Assembly (NCBI GenBank): GCA_937911885.1
Contig: CALDPW010000176.1
Coordinates: 1-5,852, forward strand
Source of the DNA: an uncultured Clostridia bacterium
GTDB taxonomy: Bacteria > Bacillota > Clostridia > Christensenellales > UBA1242
Direction of reading: 5' to 3'
DNA length: 5,852 nucleotides
Made by a program: the position numbers and the translations under genes. Below, piece by piece: positions 5,431 through 5,852 of this stretch (positions are counted from its first letter, which is position 1; each line of letters starts with the position of its first letter). The notes under the pieces are model-generated. The model did not search any database. It was not told the DNA's origin and worked only from the letters and a program-made list of their open reading frames with translations.

Positions 5431-5852
5431 TTAGTAAGTTTGCACAATATTTTTTTGCATCAAAATTGAGTAGTTATTTAACCCCTTATTTATTGCATAA
5501 CCAATTATTTTTCCACATACTTTTGATAGCAAATCAACATCCTTAACAGTTAATATCAAGTTGTTAAAATCATTTTTTAAAAACTCATTAAAAATGTCTA
5601 TATTGCTTGATTTTTTAATACTATGCATAGTATTGTTAACAGCATCAAAAACAAAACTTTTAGCATAAACAACAAGAGGAACACCAATTGAAATAACTTT
5701 GGTGGATTTTAATATGTTATCAAGTGATTTTCGATTATTACCAACACCCCTACCAGGACTTAAAACTTGCGTTGTTATTTGAAAGCAATTTCCAATTGTT
5801 TTATAACTGTTAGCACACAGAGAATCAACCAAAATAACCAAGTCGGGTTTAA
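5431..5852 (-). CDS. gpr: GPR spore germination protease, C-terminal part (cut by window edge)
   Basis: GPR degrades the small acid-soluble spore proteins during germination. The 139 visible codons are open to the window edge, so the N-terminus (propeptide and first catalytic Asp region) is missing. KPDLVILVDSL (residues 1-11 of the fragment) matches the family's KPDxVIAIDAL. Its Asp9 corresponds to the essential Asp193 of Bacillus GPR by my count from remembered sequences. SPGRGVGNNRK (31-41) matches HPGSGVGNxRK, and ISIGVPLVV (53-61) matches IAIGVPTVV. The next residue is Tyr62, where Bacillus GPR has Asp. LTVKDVDLL (100-108) and the GLN at 123-125 match the C-terminal VTPKEVD and NGLN elements. 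The loop between these blocks is about 25-30 residues, much shorter than in Bacillus. The presence of GPR implies a spore-forming lineage. No terminator follows it. Confidence 0.85.
   Translation of the reverse strand, partial: KPDLVILVDSLCANSYKTIGNCFQITTQVLSPGRGVGNNRKSLDNILKSTKVISIGVPLVVYAKSFVFDAVNNTMHSIKKSSNIDIFNEFLKNDFNNLILTVKDVDLLSKVCGKIIGYAINKGLNNYSILMQKNIVQTY

Noticed and set aside
1..5852. CRISPR arrays, insertion sequences, riboswitches or T-boxes
   Set aside because: No regularly spaced repeats, transposase motifs or long structured leaders were seen; the intergenic gaps are 155 bp or less.

Overview
This AT-rich window (about 30% G+C by eye) looks like chromosomal DNA of a spore-forming, low-GC Bacillota, probably an uncultured Clostridia-type lineage. 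The main support is a partial spore germination protease (GPR) at the right edge, plus AT-rich codon use and Gram-positive style promoters. Tryptophan is read from TGG where I checked, so there is no sign of UGA recoding. All supported genes lie on the minus strand, so transcription runs from the right edge to the left.

Right part (5852 to about 4134): the C-terminal part of GPR is followed by a separately promoted 402-aa protein of the ThyX (flavin-dependent thymidylate synthase) family. That protein appears to be a tandem two-domain form, with the diagnostic motifs split between the domains. Its stop codon sits inside an intrinsic terminator. Middle (4129-3513): a 193-aa GNAT-fold acetyltransferase has its own promoter, placed so that the mRNA may be leaderless.

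Left part (3473-156): a probable three-gene membrane operon. It encodes a 134-aa two-helix membrane protein; an 811-aa protein joining about 14 membrane helices (including a YwaF/TMEM164-like segment with an H-x-C motif) to a complete ABC ATPase domain; and, overlapping the fusion gene's stop by one base (TAATG), a short frame that looks like the N-terminal part of an ABC-2-type permease with a broken end. The fusion and its neighbours are the best candidate for an undescribed system: a lipid-acyltransferase-like membrane domain tied to an ABC motor. Its biological role cannot be read from the sequence.

Left edge (1-67): a near-consensus extended -10 promoter fires off the edge of the window. 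The last nine bases resemble the 5' end of a serine tRNA, but too little is visible to call it.
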